This document shows, piece after piece, positions 51,676 through 63,458 of a DNA stretch of 64,000 nt. The notes below the pieces were generated by a model. That model was not told where the DNA came from. It ran no database searches and saw only the letters and a program-made list of their open reading frames with translations. The DNA is from Atlantibacter hermannii (GTDB taxonomy: Bacteria > Pseudomonadota > Gammaproteobacteria > Enterobacterales > Enterobacteriaceae): contig NZ_JAAATR010000105.1 of NCBI RefSeq assembly GCF_009907385.1, positions 62,001-126,000 on the forward strand, written 5' to 3'. Numbering within the stretch: the stretch's first letter is position 1; each line of letters starts with the position of its first letter. Made by a program: the position numbers and the translations under genes.

Positions 51676-52605
51676 TCACCTCTGACCCGGTTGTGGCGGT
51701 GTTGAGTTCGTCGCCGGGGGCACTGCTCCCGGTTGGGCTAAATCGCTGAGAGAGCCGTTCTGGCTGTCGGCGTTCTCATGCAATATCGATTGCTCGGTCT
51801 GCTTGTTAAGCACCAGAATGCTGATGCGCCGGTTGATGGCTTCATCCGGCCCTTTGTCGGCCAGTTTCATGGTGGCCGCCATACCGACGACGCGCAGCAC
51901 TTTGCCGTCGTCAAGGCCGCCGATCACCAGTTCGCGCCGCGAGGCGTTCGCGCGATCCGCCGACAGTTCCCAGTTGCTGTAATAGCGTTCGCCGGAAGCA
52001 TAAGGAATATCGTCGGTGTGGCCTGACAAGCTGATTCGGTTAGGAATGTCGTTCAGCACGGGCGCGATGGCGCGCAGAATATCGCGCATATACGGCTCGA
52101 CCTCGGCACTCCCGGTTTTAAACATCGGGCGGTTCTGGCTGTCGATAATCTGGATCCTCAGCCCTTCCGGCGTCAGGTCGATGCGTAAATGCGGACGCAG
52201 CGCGCGCAGTTTCGGGTCAGATTCAATCAGCTGGTCCAGATCGCCACGCAATTTTTTCAGCCGGCTGGTTTCCATGCGCTTTTTCAGCTCATCGATATCC
52301 GGCTCTTTTTTCACTTCGCCCTGCGTCTGGGTGTAATCATCGCCGCCGCCCGGGATCGGGCTTTCGCTGTCGGCGATGCGCTGCCCGCCGGTGATCGCAG
52401 CGGAAAGCGGGGTACGGAAATAGTCGGCAATTTGCACCAACTCTTTAGGGCTGGCGATGGAAATCAGCCACATCACCAGAAAGAACGCCATCATCGCAGT
52501 CATAAAGTCGGCATAGGCAATCTTCCACGAACCGTGAGCGCCCCCGCCGTGGCCTTTATGCTTGCGTTTCTTAACGATAACGATCGGGCGATGTTGATTC
52601 TTCAT
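51676..52605 (-). CDS. motB: Flagellar motor stator protein MotB
   Basis: A 309-residue stator subunit. One membrane segment ([22 protein letters not shown]) carries the proton-binding aspartate of YADFM (equivalent of D32). A periplasmic OmpA-like domain ([23 protein letters not shown]) anchors to peptidoglycan. Its ATG overlaps the motA stop by four bases. Confidence 0.97.
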   Translation of the reverse strand: MKNQHRPIVIVKKRKHKGHGGGAHGSWKIAYADFMTAMMAFFLVMWLISIASPKELVQIADYFRTPLSAAITGGQRIADSESPIPGGGDDYTQTQGEVKKEPDIDELKKRMETSRLKKLRGDLDQLIESDPKLRALRPHLRIDLTPEGLRIQIIDSQNRPMFKTGSAEVEPYMRDILRAIAPVLNDIPNRISLSGHTDDIPYASGERYYSNWELSADRANASRRELVIGGLDDGKVLRVVGMAATMKLADKGPDEAINRRISILVLNKQTEQSILHENADSQNGSLSDLAQPGAVPPATNSTPPQPGQR

Positions 52606-53489
52606 GCGTCTTCCGTCGTCGTTTGCTGATTCGGTGATTTCACGGCGCGCACATGCTCATCCAGCTCGATAAACGACGGTCGCTCGGTGGAGTAGAGCGT
52701 TTTACGGCCAAACTCGACGGCGATGGGCGGCGCGTAGCCGTTGAGGCTGGAGAGCAGCGTCACTTTGACGCACTGCATCATTTTGGTGGTTTCCGCGCTC
52801 TTCTGGCGCAGCACCGTCGCCAGCGGCGAGATAAAACCGTAAGCCAGCAGAATGCCGAGGAAGGTCCCCACCATGGCGTGGGCGATCAGCGCGCCCAACT
52901 CCGCCGCCGGACGATCCGCCGACGCCAGCGCATGGACCACGCCCATCACCGCCGCCACGATCCCGAACGCCGGGAGGGAGTCGCCCACCATTGCCAGGCT
53001 GTTGGCCGGCACTTCGCATTCGTTCTCGTGGGTTTCGATCTCTTCATCCATCAGCGCTTCGATTTCGAAGGTGTTCATGTTGCCGCTGATGATCAGGCGC
53101 AGATAGTCGGTGATGAATTCGAGCATCACTTTATCGGCCAGAATGCGCGGGTAGCTGGCGAAAATTTCGCTCTCTTTGGGATTTTCGATATCACGCTCAA
53201 GAGAGAACATCCCCTGCTGGCGTGATTTGGCCATCAGGCGATACAGCAGCGCCATCAGATCCATGTAAGTACTTTTGTTGTACTTGGATCCGCGAAACAG
53301 CAGCGGGATGGCTTTGACGGTGGCTTTGATTGCTTTGCCGTTGTTTCCGACAATAAACGCCCCTACCCCTGCGCCCCCAATGATAACCAGTTCAGCAGGT
53401 TGATAGAGTGCGCCAAGGTGACCGCCGGTCATCATATAACCGCCGAAAACTGTACCGAGAACCACCAGGTAACCTATAAGAATCAGCAC
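52602..53489 (-). CDS. motA: Flagellar motor stator protein MotA
   Basis: A 295-residue inner-membrane protein with four hydrophobic segments, forming the proton channel with MotB. The cytoplasmic loop holds charged residues that act on FliG ([14 protein letters not shown]). The start is GTG at 53489 with AGGAAG upstream, giving the exact E. coli length and the same GTG start; the longer frame to 53528 is rejected. First gene of motAB-cheAW. I did not find a clear sigma-28 promoter. Confidence 0.96.
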   Translation of the reverse strand: MLILIGYLVVLGTVFGGYMMTGGHLGALYQPAELVIIGGAGVGAFIVGNNGKAIKATVKAIPLLFRGSKYNKSTYMDLMALLYRLMAKSRQQGMFSLERDIENPKESEIFASYPRILADKVMLEFITDYLRLIISGNMNTFEIEALMDEEIETHENECEVPANSLAMVGDSLPAFGIVAAVMGVVHALASADRPAAELGALIAHAMVGTFLGILLAYGFISPLATVLRQKSAETTKMMQCVKVTLLSSLNGYAPPIAVEFGRKTLYSTERPSFIELDEHVRAVKSPNQQTTTEDA

Positions 53490-53561
53490 GACATCTTCCT
53501 TCCGCTGTTGACTGTGACAAGGACTCACAAGCGAAAAGACGTTTTGTGTCTGACGGGGAAT

Positions 53562-53593
53562 AAAAAAGCAGCGATAAGAGACTTATCGCTGCT
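53562..53593 (-). terminator. Terminator of flhDC
   Basis: On the minus strand AGCAGCGATAAG, loop TCT, CTTATCGCTGCT is followed by a T-run. This 12-bp perfect stem lies 24 bases after the flhC stop and separates flhDC from motA. Confidence 0.93.
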
Positions 53594-53617
53594 GGAGTGA
53601 TTCACCACACCTGACGC

Positions 53618-54196
53618 TTAAACAGCCTGTACGACCTGTTCATCCAGCAGTTGTGGAATAATATCGGCAGAATCTCGGGAAAGTTTACGCCTTTTTACTG
53701 CGCGGGAAGGCGGTTGGCATAAGCTACAGGCGAAACTGCCAACCGGTTGATGCGCATGGGTAATAAAGTTGCCGCCGCAGCAGTTGCAGGTCGACAGTTC
53801 CAGCATGCCGCTTTCGACAAAACGCACTAATGTCCATGCGCGCGTCAGCGCCAGCAGCGGCCCTTCATCCTGAGACGGGCACTGTTCCAGGTAAAGGCGG
53901 TAGGCCTTAATCACCGCATCCACGCCAGAACAGAGCCCGGTGCGCAGCAGATATTGCCAGGCGTTGCAGAACATCGAGGCATGGATGTTCTGCTCCCAGG
54001 TCATAAACCAGTCAGTGGAAAACGGCAGCATGCCTTTTGGCGGCGGGCTTCCCCGTAATTCTTTATACAGCTTAATTAATCGCCCGCGGCTGAGCTGGGT
54101 TTCGCTTTCCAGCATTTGAAGACGCGCGCCCAGCGTGATCAGTTCCATTGCCAGCTGAATGTCGCGCGCTTCCTGAACAATGCTCTTTTCGACCAT
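53618..54196 (-). CDS. flhC: Flagellar master regulator subunit FlhC
   Basis: A 192-residue DNA-binding subunit of the FlhD4C2 activator of class 2 flagellar promoters. The zinc cluster cysteines are present (STCNCCGG and FACSLC). It begins two bases after the flhD stop, so translation is coupled. Confidence 0.97.
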   Translation of the reverse strand: MVEKSIVQEARDIQLAMELITLGARLQMLESETQLSRGRLIKLYKELRGSPPPKGMLPFSTDWFMTWEQNIHASMFCNAWQYLLRTGLCSGVDAVIKAYRLYLEQCPSQDEGPLLALTRAWTLVRFVESGMLELSTCNCCGGNFITHAHQPVGSFACSLCQPPSRAVKRRKLSRDSADIIPQLLDEQVVQAV

Positions 54197-54198
54197 AA

Positions 54199-54549
54199 TC
54201 AGGCCCTTTTCTTTTTGCTGACGTCGTCAGCCGTGGTCGCATCGTTAAGCAGGCGGGTGGAAAGCAGGATCCCGGTGTGAACCTGTTGCAGATCGTCAAC
54301 GCGCGACTCCTGCGTCAGACGGGTAATGGTTTGGTGATCGTCAAAGCGAAACTGACAGATAAGCTGATTGGTCTCGGCCAATTTTACCATCTGCGGTAGC
54401 GTAAGCTCGCCGAGGGTGTTTGCCATGTCTTCCGTCACGCCCAGGCGGAACATGGCGGATGCTTTGTCCTGGCTAATTAAACGTTGAGCCAAAAGCAGAT
54501 ACGACAGGTTGATGTCGTAAATGTGTTTCAGTAACTCGGATGTGTGCAT
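54199..54549 (-). CDS. flhD: Flagellar master regulator subunit FlhD
   Basis: A 116-residue helical protein that with FlhC forms the flagellar master regulator. The core ([39 protein letters not shown]) is conserved. Start 54549 (MHTSELLK) is preferred; ATG 54558 (MGKMHTS) is also used in annotations. First gene of flhDC, with a long regulatory region upstream. Confidence 0.96.
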   Translation of the reverse strand: MHTSELLKHIYDINLSYLLLAQRLISQDKASAMFRLGVTEDMANTLGELTLPQMVKLAETNQLICQFRFDDHQTITRLTQESRVDDLQQVHTGILLSTRLLNDATTADDVSKKKRA

Positions 54550-55351
54550 TTTTCCCATCCAGAATAACCAACTGCGTACTATGCGGTATGCCCGCACCCC
54601 GTGATGTCGCCAGATAAAATCTGGAAAAATAAAAATAAGGGTTTAATGTTGCAATAAAACAAGTGGTTATTGTAAAGGCCGCTCCACACGGATCGGTCGT
54701 CACAAAAAGTTACTTATTTGAAGACAATTCTTATTTCCCTTACAAAAAACTAAGATTTTTCCTAAAGCGAGCAAACTGTACTCGTCAGGAATTTTACATA
54801 CAATCAGGGCGTGATGATAATTTGGATAAAATGTGACGAATATCACATTTTTGAATTAAAAATCCTAATAAACCAATCAGAAAAGCTATAGAAATGGGCA
54901 TTTTTTAACCAAAATTAGTCTTATTGCCGTATTGCTTTTACGAATAATCATTCATGGCATGCGGTATTTACCCTGCCAGCAAGAAAAGTTGCCGCTCTTT
55001 TTTAACTCATTTTGATTAACATTAATTAAACATATTATTTCCTGTGCACGACATCCCCTTAAAAATATTAAATTCTTATTAATCAATATGATAAAAATAA
55101 AACGTGCGCCAAATAAGATTTTTGTAAATATTTTATTGAAGCGAAACGCAAACCCTGCTTAAGAGAGAAGCGCGGGTTATGCCGTCGCTGTACAATTATT
55201 TCAAAAATGTTGCATATTCCTTATATAAGAATAATTAAACAATTTTGTGTTAAGCCACGCCTGAAGATCAGGTTGTTCCCTTGCGCAAACGTTAAAAAGC
55301 GCGTATCGCTGAACAGACAGCGTCAATTCTCATGTGAGTAAGGAGCGTTAC
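54550..55351. promoter_or_regulatory. flhDC / uspC divergent regulatory region
   Basis: About 800 bases, very A/T-rich, without any acceptable gene. In E. coli this region integrates CRP, H-NS, OmpR, RcsB, LrhA and other inputs and gives flhDC a long leader. A perfect CRP palindrome is seen at 54832-54847. No insertion sequence is present here, unlike in highly motile K-12 strains. Confidence 0.75.
54832..54847. promoter_or_regulatory. CRP-binding site of flhDC
   Basis: TGTGA-CGAATA-TCACA, flanked by AAA and TTT, is a perfect CRP palindrome 283 bases upstream of flhD. The known E. coli site is at about -72 of a promoter with a leader of about 200 bases, so the spacing agrees. Confidence 0.9.
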
Positions 55352-55771
55352 ATGAGCTATAAACATCTTCTGGTCGCGGTTGCGCCGACCCCGGAAAGCC
55401 ATCAACTGGTGGCAAGAGCCGTCTCCATCGTCAGGCCGGTTGACGGTTCAATTACCCTCATCACGCTGGCATCCGATCCCGAATTGTATAACCAGCTCGC
55501 CGCGCCAATGATGGAAAATCTGCGCGAACTGATGCTGGAAGAAACCCATCTGTTTCTACAATCCCTGAAGGATCGGGCCGGATACCCGATTTATGACACG
55601 GTGATCGCCACGGGCGAATTGAGCGAGCATATCCTTAATATCTGCGCGAAAACGCCCATCGATCTGGTGGTCTGCGGCAACCATAATCAAAGCTTTTTCA
55701 GCAAAATGACCTGTAGCGCGAAACGGGTGGTCCAGTCCTGCTCGGTGGATGTGTTGCTGGTGTCGCTCTAA
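55352..55771 (+). CDS. uspC: Universal stress protein C
   Basis: A 139-residue UspA-family protein (class I type; no clear G-x2-G-x9-G-S/T ATP motif). It shares NQLAAPMMENLRELM, GELSEHIL and VVCGNHNQSFFSKM with E. coli UspC, which helps motility and osmotic-stress signalling via KdpD. Start 55352 follows AAGGAGC; six upstream codons are rejected. It lies between flhDC and ots genes as in K-12. Confidence 0.93.
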   Translation: MSYKHLLVAVAPTPESHQLVARAVSIVRPVDGSITLITLASDPELYNQLAAPMMENLRELMLEETHLFLQSLKDRAGYPIYDTVIATGELSEHILNICAKTPIDLVVCGNHNQSFFSKMTCSAKRVVQSCSVDVLLVSL

Positions 55772-55776
55772 CGCGT

Positions 55777-55795
55777 GCGGCCCATTGAGGGCCGC
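55777..55795. terminator. Hairpin between uspC and otsA
   Basis: GCGGCCC, loop ATTGA, GGGCCGC lies between the converging stops. T-runs are short. Confidence 0.6.
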
Positions 55796-55823
55796 GTTGC
55801 GTAAGCAGGTAAAGCGCGGGTTA

Positions 55824-58077
<2,254 letters not shown>

Positions 58078-58176
58078 TTATCAATAGCCATGTAAGTATA
58101 GACAGTGTGACGAGGCTCGCCATGTTGCTGACGCCCCCGGAAGGCTTGCCAGCGCTGGATTAGTCTGAAAAACGGC

Positions 58177-58204
58177 AAAAAAAAGCCGACCCGGATGGGT
58201 CGGC
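58177..58204 (-). terminator. Terminator of araFGH
   Basis: On the minus strand GCCGACCC, loop ATCC, GGGTCGGC precedes eight T residues. It lies 62 bases after the araH stop and upstream of otsB. Confidence 0.92.
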
Positions 58205-58265
58205 AATCAATAATTATTACGAATGAATCTTAAGGAAAAATGGCGCGTTTTTTTGTCAAAAGACG

Positions 58266-59246
58266 TTACACCGTGCGTTTCGCTTTCTGTTTGTAACGGT
58301 CGAAAATCACCGCCGCCAGCAGGATCAAACCACGCACCACATACTGGGCGAACGGGGAGATATTCAACAGGTTCATGGCGTTTTCCACCGTGCCCAGAAT
58401 CAAAATACCGGCCACAACGTAAGAGATTTTACCGATGCCGCCCTTCAGCGATACCCCGCCCAACACACAGGCAGAGATAACGATCAGTTCATAACCGATA
58501 GACGTCATCGGCTGGCCGCTGGTCATACGCGAGGCAAGGATGATGCCCGCCGCGGCGGAAACCAGGCCAGACAGCACGAAAATGATGATTTTGGTGCGCA
58601 CGACCGGTACACCCGCCAGGCGCGCCGCTTCTTCGTTACCGCCAATCGCCAGGGTATTGCGGCCAAAGGTGGTTTTGTTGAGCAGGAAACCGAAAACGAT
58701 CAGGCACGCCACGGTTAACCAGATCGGTGCCGGCAGGCCCAGCCAGTTGGCATAGCCCAGGGTAAAGAAACTTTCGTCTTCAATACCCACCGCTTTACCG
58801 TCAGAAATAATGTACGCCAGCCCGCGCACGATCTGCATCGTCGCCAGCGTGGTGATCAGGGCGTTGATTTTCAGTTTGGCGATCACAAAGCCGTTCACGA
58901 AGCCGCTGATCATACCGAGCGCCAGGCCGGCAAACACTCCGATCCACAGGCTTTCGGTCATGTTAATCACCACGGCGGTGGTGACACCGGCACAGGCGAT
59001 AACCGACGCCACCGACAGGTCAAAGTCCCCGGACGCCAGGCAGAACAACATCCCGCAGGCCACCATGCCGGACATAGAGATCGCCAGCCCCAGCCCCTTC
59101 ATATTGATAAAGGTGGCAAAGTTAGGCACAAAAATCGCACAGGCGATAAACAACACGGCAAACACGACCAGCATACCGTACTGGTCCCAGATACGGCCGA
59201 GGGTCAGCGATGACTTTGGCGCACCGGATGTGGTTAAAGCAGACAT
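58266..59246 (-). CDS. araH: L-arabinose ABC transporter permease AraH
   Basis: A 326-residue inner-membrane permease with about ten hydrophobic segments (SGDFDLSVASVIACAG, NGFVIAKLKINALITTLAT). Very close to E. coli AraH. Start 59246 follows AGGAG; a 16-codon extension is rejected. Last gene of araFGH. Confidence 0.96.
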   Translation of the reverse strand: MSALTTSGAPKSSLTLGRIWDQYGMLVVFAVLFIACAIFVPNFATFINMKGLGLAISMSGMVACGMLFCLASGDFDLSVASVIACAGVTTAVVINMTESLWIGVFAGLALGMISGFVNGFVIAKLKINALITTLATMQIVRGLAYIISDGKAVGIEDESFFTLGYANWLGLPAPIWLTVACLIVFGFLLNKTTFGRNTLAIGGNEEAARLAGVPVVRTKIIIFVLSGLVSAAAGIILASRMTSGQPMTSIGYELIVISACVLGGVSLKGGIGKISYVVAGILILGTVENAMNLLNISPFAQYVVRGLILLAAVIFDRYKQKAKRTV

Positions 59247-59259
59247 AAACTCTCCTGTA

Positions 59260-60774
59260 TCAGGCGACAGCCTGGCTGATTTTTGGCATCGCAAGGCTTA
59301 GCGCGTCTTGTTCGCAAGCCTCGTTATGCAGTAACTCCCCGGCGACTTCCCCTTCACGCATCACGATGATGCGGTCAGCCACCCCGAGCACCTCTGGCAG
59401 GTCGCTGGAGGCGAACAGCACCGCCACGCCCTGCGCCGCCAGCGCATAGATAACGTTATAAATTTCGTGCTTCGCCCCCACGTCGATACCGCGTGTCGGC
59501 TCATCCAGCAAAATGACTTTCATCTCTTCCGACAGCCAGCGGCCCAGAATCGCCTTCTGCTGATTGCCCCCGGACAGGTTCATGATCAACTGCCCGGCCG
59601 TCGGCGTTTTGATATTGAGAGACTTAATATGGTGCCGGGCGTTTTCTTCCTCCCAGCCGTTGTTAATCAGGCATCCGGCGCTGATGTGCTTGCGGCGGGC
59701 GCTGATGTTGATGTTGTCCTGCACCGAATGCACCGGAATAATGCCGTCCGCTTTGCGGTCTTCCGGGCACAGCATCATGCCGGAACGGATGGCATCGCCG
59801 GGCGCCCGGATAGCCACCGGCTGCCCATCGATATAAATCTGCCCGTCAGTAATGCGGGTGCCGCCGAACATGCCTTTCATCAGTTCGCTGCGCCCTGCCC
59901 CGACCAGGCCGAACAGGCCGACGATCTCGCCGCTGCGTACCGACAGGGAGATAGGCGTGCGCACGCCCGGGGCTTTCACATTTTCCAGACGCAGCCGTTC
60001 CGGCCCGTATTCGCGTGGTTTCCAGCCGTAGATGTCGCCGATTTCGCGTCCGACCATCGCCTGCACCAGTTTGTCGTGGTTGACCTGTTGCATATCGTCG
60101 AAGGTGCAAACATAGCGGCCATCTTTAAACACCGTAATGGCGTCGCTGAGCGCGAAGATCTCTTCCATACGGTGGGAGACATACAGGATCACGCGCCCTT
60201 CGTTGCGCAGTTCGCGGATCACCCGAAATAAGTTTTCGATTTCCCGCGCCGACAGCGAACTGGTGGGCTCGTCGAAAGCGATAACTTTGGCGTTGCGCGC
60301 CAGCGCTTTGGCGATTTCCACCATCTGCCACTGCCCGATAGACAGGTATTTGAGCGGTGTTTGCGGATCGATATCCAGCCCTAGATGTTCAAGCTGCAGT
60401 TTGGCCTCATAGTTGAGCAATGACCGGTTCACAAAGCCCATTTTGTGGGGGATCTGGCCCAGATAGATGTTCTCGGCCACGGTCATTTCCGGCACCAGGT
60501 GCAGTTCCTGGTAGATGATCGCCACCCCTGCGTTCAGCGCCTGGGTGGTATCGGCAAACGCCACGTCCTGGCCTTTCAGGGCGATGGTGCCCGTGGTTGG
60601 GGTGTAGTTGCCGCTGAGAATTTTTAACAGGGTCGATTTCCCCGCGCCGTTTTCGCCCATCAGCGCATGAACCTGCCCGGCATGGCAGTCAAAACTGATA
60701 TCTGATAGCGCTTTCACGCCCGGGAAGGTTTTCCCGATACCGCGAAAAGAGAGCCAGGGTGTTGATTGCTGCAT
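59260..60774 (-). CDS. araG: L-arabinose ABC transporter ATPase AraG
   Basis: A 504-residue tandem ABC ATPase. Domain one has GENGAGKST and [10 protein letters not shown]; domain two has [15 protein letters not shown] and [12 protein letters not shown]. It powers high-affinity arabinose uptake with AraF and AraH. Start 60774 ([10 protein letters not shown]) equals E. coli length. Confidence 0.97.
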   Translation of the reverse strand: MQQSTPWLSFRGIGKTFPGVKALSDISFDCHAGQVHALMGENGAGKSTLLKILSGNYTPTTGTIALKGQDVAFADTTQALNAGVAIIYQELHLVPEMTVAENIYLGQIPHKMGFVNRSLLNYEAKLQLEHLGLDIDPQTPLKYLSIGQWQMVEIAKALARNAKVIAFDEPTSSLSAREIENLFRVIRELRNEGRVILYVSHRMEEIFALSDAITVFKDGRYVCTFDDMQQVNHDKLVQAMVGREIGDIYGWKPREYGPERLRLENVKAPGVRTPISLSVRSGEIVGLFGLVGAGRSELMKGMFGGTRITDGQIYIDGQPVAIRAPGDAIRSGMMLCPEDRKADGIIPVHSVQDNINISARRKHISAGCLINNGWEEENARHHIKSLNIKTPTAGQLIMNLSGGNQQKAILGRWLSEEMKVILLDEPTRGIDVGAKHEIYNVIYALAAQGVAVLFASSDLPEVLGVADRIIVMREGEVAGELLHNEACEQDALSLAMPKISQAVA

Positions 60775-60796
60775 AACGCCTCCACAAACCACCAAA

Positions 60797-60825
60797 AAGG
60801 CGAGCGCACCTGTGGCGCTCGCCTT
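60797..60825 (-). terminator. Hairpin between araF and araG
   Basis: AAGGCGAGCGC, seven-base loop, GCGCTCGCCTT and a TTT run on the minus strand, seven bases after the araF stop. It should raise binding protein over ATPase by partial termination or 3' protection. Confidence 0.8.
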
Positions 60826-60831
60826 ACGACA

Positions 60832-61821
60832 TTACTTACCGCCTAAACCTTTTTTAGCGAGCTCTTCTTTGAAGTTGTCGCGGGTAATCAGCACCACATC
60901 GGTCACTTCAGTGAATTTCTCTGGCTCAACGCCTTTGGTCACCCAGTTGTAGAGCATTTCGCTGGATTTGTAGCCGTGTACGTCCGGGCTTGGCAGCAGC
61001 GAGCCGTAGAAGCCGGTCGCCTGCGCTTTGGACAGTTCGCTGACGGCGTCAACACCGTTGATGCCGATGCCGATCACGTCCGGCGCTTTAAAGCCCTGGC
61101 CTTCAGTGGCGCGCACGCCGCCCAGCACGGTGTTATCGTTCATGCCGACGATCAGCCAGTGTTTTACTTCCGGATGCTGAACCAGCATGGAGTTAGCCGC
61201 GTCGAATGCGCCGGGGATGTCATTGGATTTGGTCGGTACTTTGTAGATTTGTTTTTCCGGGAAACCCGCCGCTTTCAGCGCTTCCATCGAACCAGAAGTA
61301 CGACGACGGGCAGTGTCCAGTTCATCAGCGGTGATCGCCATGACCGCGCTCTCTTTCACATCCCAGCCGCGTTTCTGCATCTCTTTATACAGTTCCTGTC
61401 CCTGGCGTTCGCCGATTTTGGTCGCCGCCATCATGACCAGCGGAACGGTATCCATCGGCTTGCCTTTGGCGTTGACGAACTGGTCATCCACGGCGATGAC
61501 TTTCATGTCGTAGCCACGGGCTTTCGCGACAATCGCCGAACCCAGTTTCGGATCAGGCGTACAAATGACGAAGCCTTTCGCGCCGCTGGCCGCCAGGCTG
61601 TCGATGGCGTTCAGGGTTTTTTCGCCGTCAGGTACAGCAATTTTAATTACTTCAAAACCTAAGTCTTTACCGGCCTTATCGGCAAACTTCCACTCGGTCT
61701 GAAACCACGGCTCCTCCGGCTGTTTGACCAGAAAACCCAGCTTCATGGTTTCTGCGATAGCGGATTGTGACATAACGGCAGCCAGACCGATGGCTGCCAG
61801 GGCTTTAGTAAATTTGTGCAT
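60832..61821 (-). CDS. araF: L-arabinose-binding periplasmic protein AraF
   Basis: A 329-residue periplasmic binding protein with a signal peptide ending at SAIA. It captures L-arabinose for AraGH. The mature start ETMKLGFLVKQPEEPWFQTE and ligand-region LDTARRRTSGSM are as in E. coli. Start 61821 follows GGAG; 15 upstream codons are rejected. Expected to be AraC- and CRP-activated; araC is not in this window. Confidence 0.96.
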   Translation of the reverse strand: MHKFTKALAAIGLAAVMSQSAIAETMKLGFLVKQPEEPWFQTEWKFADKAGKDLGFEVIKIAVPDGEKTLNAIDSLAASGAKGFVICTPDPKLGSAIVAKARGYDMKVIAVDDQFVNAKGKPMDTVPLVMMAATKIGERQGQELYKEMQKRGWDVKESAVMAITADELDTARRRTSGSMEALKAAGFPEKQIYKVPTKSNDIPGAFDAANSMLVQHPEVKHWLIVGMNDNTVLGGVRATEGQGFKAPDVIGIGINGVDAVSELSKAQATGFYGSLLPSPDVHGYKSSEMLYNWVTKGVEPEKFTEVTDVVLITRDNFKEELAKKGLGGK

Positions 61822-62590
61822 GAGCAACTCCAGCTTTAGTTTTCTTTTTGCAGGGTAATGAATCATTAAAATCTTTACTAAAAGGCTTTAAAACAACGCA
61901 TTAGCTTTTCTGAGGTTCAACGTGCTATTGCTGATGATAGTTTTAGCGGGAAATTGATTATCCATAGGAGAGCAAAATCACATCGCAGAATTTCAGTAAA
62001 ACAGTGCATAGATTTAGCGATAAATAACATAAAATTTCGCTTATTTGTATGATGATTGATTTTACGATAACTGAATTATCCATATTCACAGCTCGACAAT
62101 CCTTGCCTTGAAATAAAACCTGATCCCGGCAATCCTGCGAGAGGGTCATTACGAAGGCAGATTGCGGCATTGCGTTATGGCAACACCTTTTAACAACCGG
62201 TTATCAGCACGGCTGTCAGCGGGAGAGGTTTCATTGTGGCGTGGAAATAAGAAAATACTGAAGAGTTTGCAAAAATTCATTTCAGAGGTAAATCATTACC
62301 CGGCTTATATAAAATAAAAATATAGCACCTTAACGCAGGGAATTTCAGGCAATTATCGTTTTTGCTCACCATGATTAATTGCGGGAGAGGTTCCAATATC
62401 GAAACAATATCACAGAATAGCCGCGTGTATTAATGAGATAGTGAAGGTATCCTGAGGATAACGAGGATAAAACCAGCCAGCAAATCGTGTATTAGCGCAT
62501 GGCGTAATGCACGCGCAACAGCCAGATATCGATCGCGATTTCTTTCACGAGATATAAGCTTTCAGTCACAAAAAGAAATAAGGACATCAT
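61822..62590. promoter_or_regulatory. araF / ftnB divergent region
   Basis: These 769 A/T-rich bases hold no acceptable gene. Near araF are an AraC half-site-like TATCCATA (61959-61966) and, reading toward araF, TGTGATTTTGCTCTCC, a weak CRP-like site. A 12-base direct repeat GCGGGAGAGGTT occurs at 62219-62230 and 62381-62392. A 70-codon minus-strand frame (61958-62170) is not accepted. Confidence 0.5.
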
Positions 62591-63088
62591 ATGATCACTA
62601 GCGGAATGGTACAAAAACTCAACGCCCAAATGAACCATGAGTTTTACACATCAAATATGTATCTCCAGCTAAGCGAATGGTGCAGCCAGCAAGAACTCAA
62701 CGGAACCGCCGTATTTTTGCGCCACCAGGCACAAAATACCGTCACTCAAATGATGCGTATGTTTGAATATATTAAAACACACGGCGCAACCCCCGTCCTG
62801 AAAGAGCAACCCAGGTGTAGCCACTGCCTCACGCTGGAAGAGATGTTTGAACAGATGGTTAAGGACTATCATCATCGCATTCAGTCGCTTGCGAACCTGA
62901 CCGATGAGGCGCTCGCCGCCAACGACACGGCGGCTATCAACTTTTTAGTCACGTTTAAAAAAGAAGAGCTGGTAGACGGTACGCTATTGCAGGTCATTCT
63001 TGACGAAGTCCGCAGCGCCAAAAAAGCCGGCGTGAACATGCAACAAACCGACAAACATCTGCTCGGCGTTATCGATCTTTATCACTGA
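62591..63088 (+). CDS. ftnB: Ferritin-like protein FtnB
   Basis: A 165-residue four-helix ferritin-family protein close to FtnB. Ferroxidase ligands of FtnA are mostly replaced: E17 remains (NHEFY), but E49/E50/H53 correspond to N/T/Q in AQNTVTQM and E94 to Y, as in E. coli FtnB. A CSHC (CxxC) motif in the B-C loop (KEQPRCSHCLTLEE) is not in E. coli FtnB as I remember it. Salmonella FtnB helps iron-sulfur repair. Downstream of araF as in K-12. Confidence 0.88.
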   Translation: MITSGMVQKLNAQMNHEFYTSNMYLQLSEWCSQQELNGTAVFLRHQAQNTVTQMMRMFEYIKTHGATPVLKEQPRCSHCLTLEEMFEQMVKDYHHRIQSLANLTDEALAANDTAAINFLVTFKKEELVDGTLLQVILDEVRSAKKAGVNMQQTDKHLLGVIDLYH

Positions 63089-63104
63089 TCAATTTTTGCC
63101 AATG

Positions 63105-63123
63105 AGGAGGCCTCGCGCCTCCT
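63105..63123 (+). terminator. Terminator of ftnB
   Basis: AGGAGGC, loop CTCGC, GCCTCCT followed by TTTATTTT, 16 bases after the stop. Confidence 0.88.
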
Positions 63124-63458
63124 TTTATTTTCCGGCTGTACATCAATATCTCTCTTATCCTTCTCGTATCGTCACATTCACCCACCACTTAATACTACCC
63201 TCACCCTCTTTTCTCTAAAAAATAACGTTAACTCGCTTTTCACCATTATTAATGGTGGTAATAAACCGATTTTTTGGCGATATGTTTCTTTAGGGGATAC
63301 CGAAAGAAACGTTATTTAAATTGCTTTTTAATGTTAATGAAAAGTAAGTAATTATCTAATCATCGTAACTTTCTACAAATCAGATCTACCTCTCAATGAG
63401 TACGCTTACAATTTGTAATGCTTAAGCGATTCACTCGTTTAAATATTCAAGGATTGTT
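63124..63458. other. ftnB - dcuB-like intergenic region
   Basis: About 335 A/T-rich bases after the ftnB terminator. It must hold the promoter of the transporter gene. I see no gene and no convincing FNR palindrome. Confidence 0.5.

Noticed and set aside
61958-62170. 70-codon minus-strand frame upstream of araF
   Set aside because: Occupies the araF promoter region, with no ribosome site or recognised domain.
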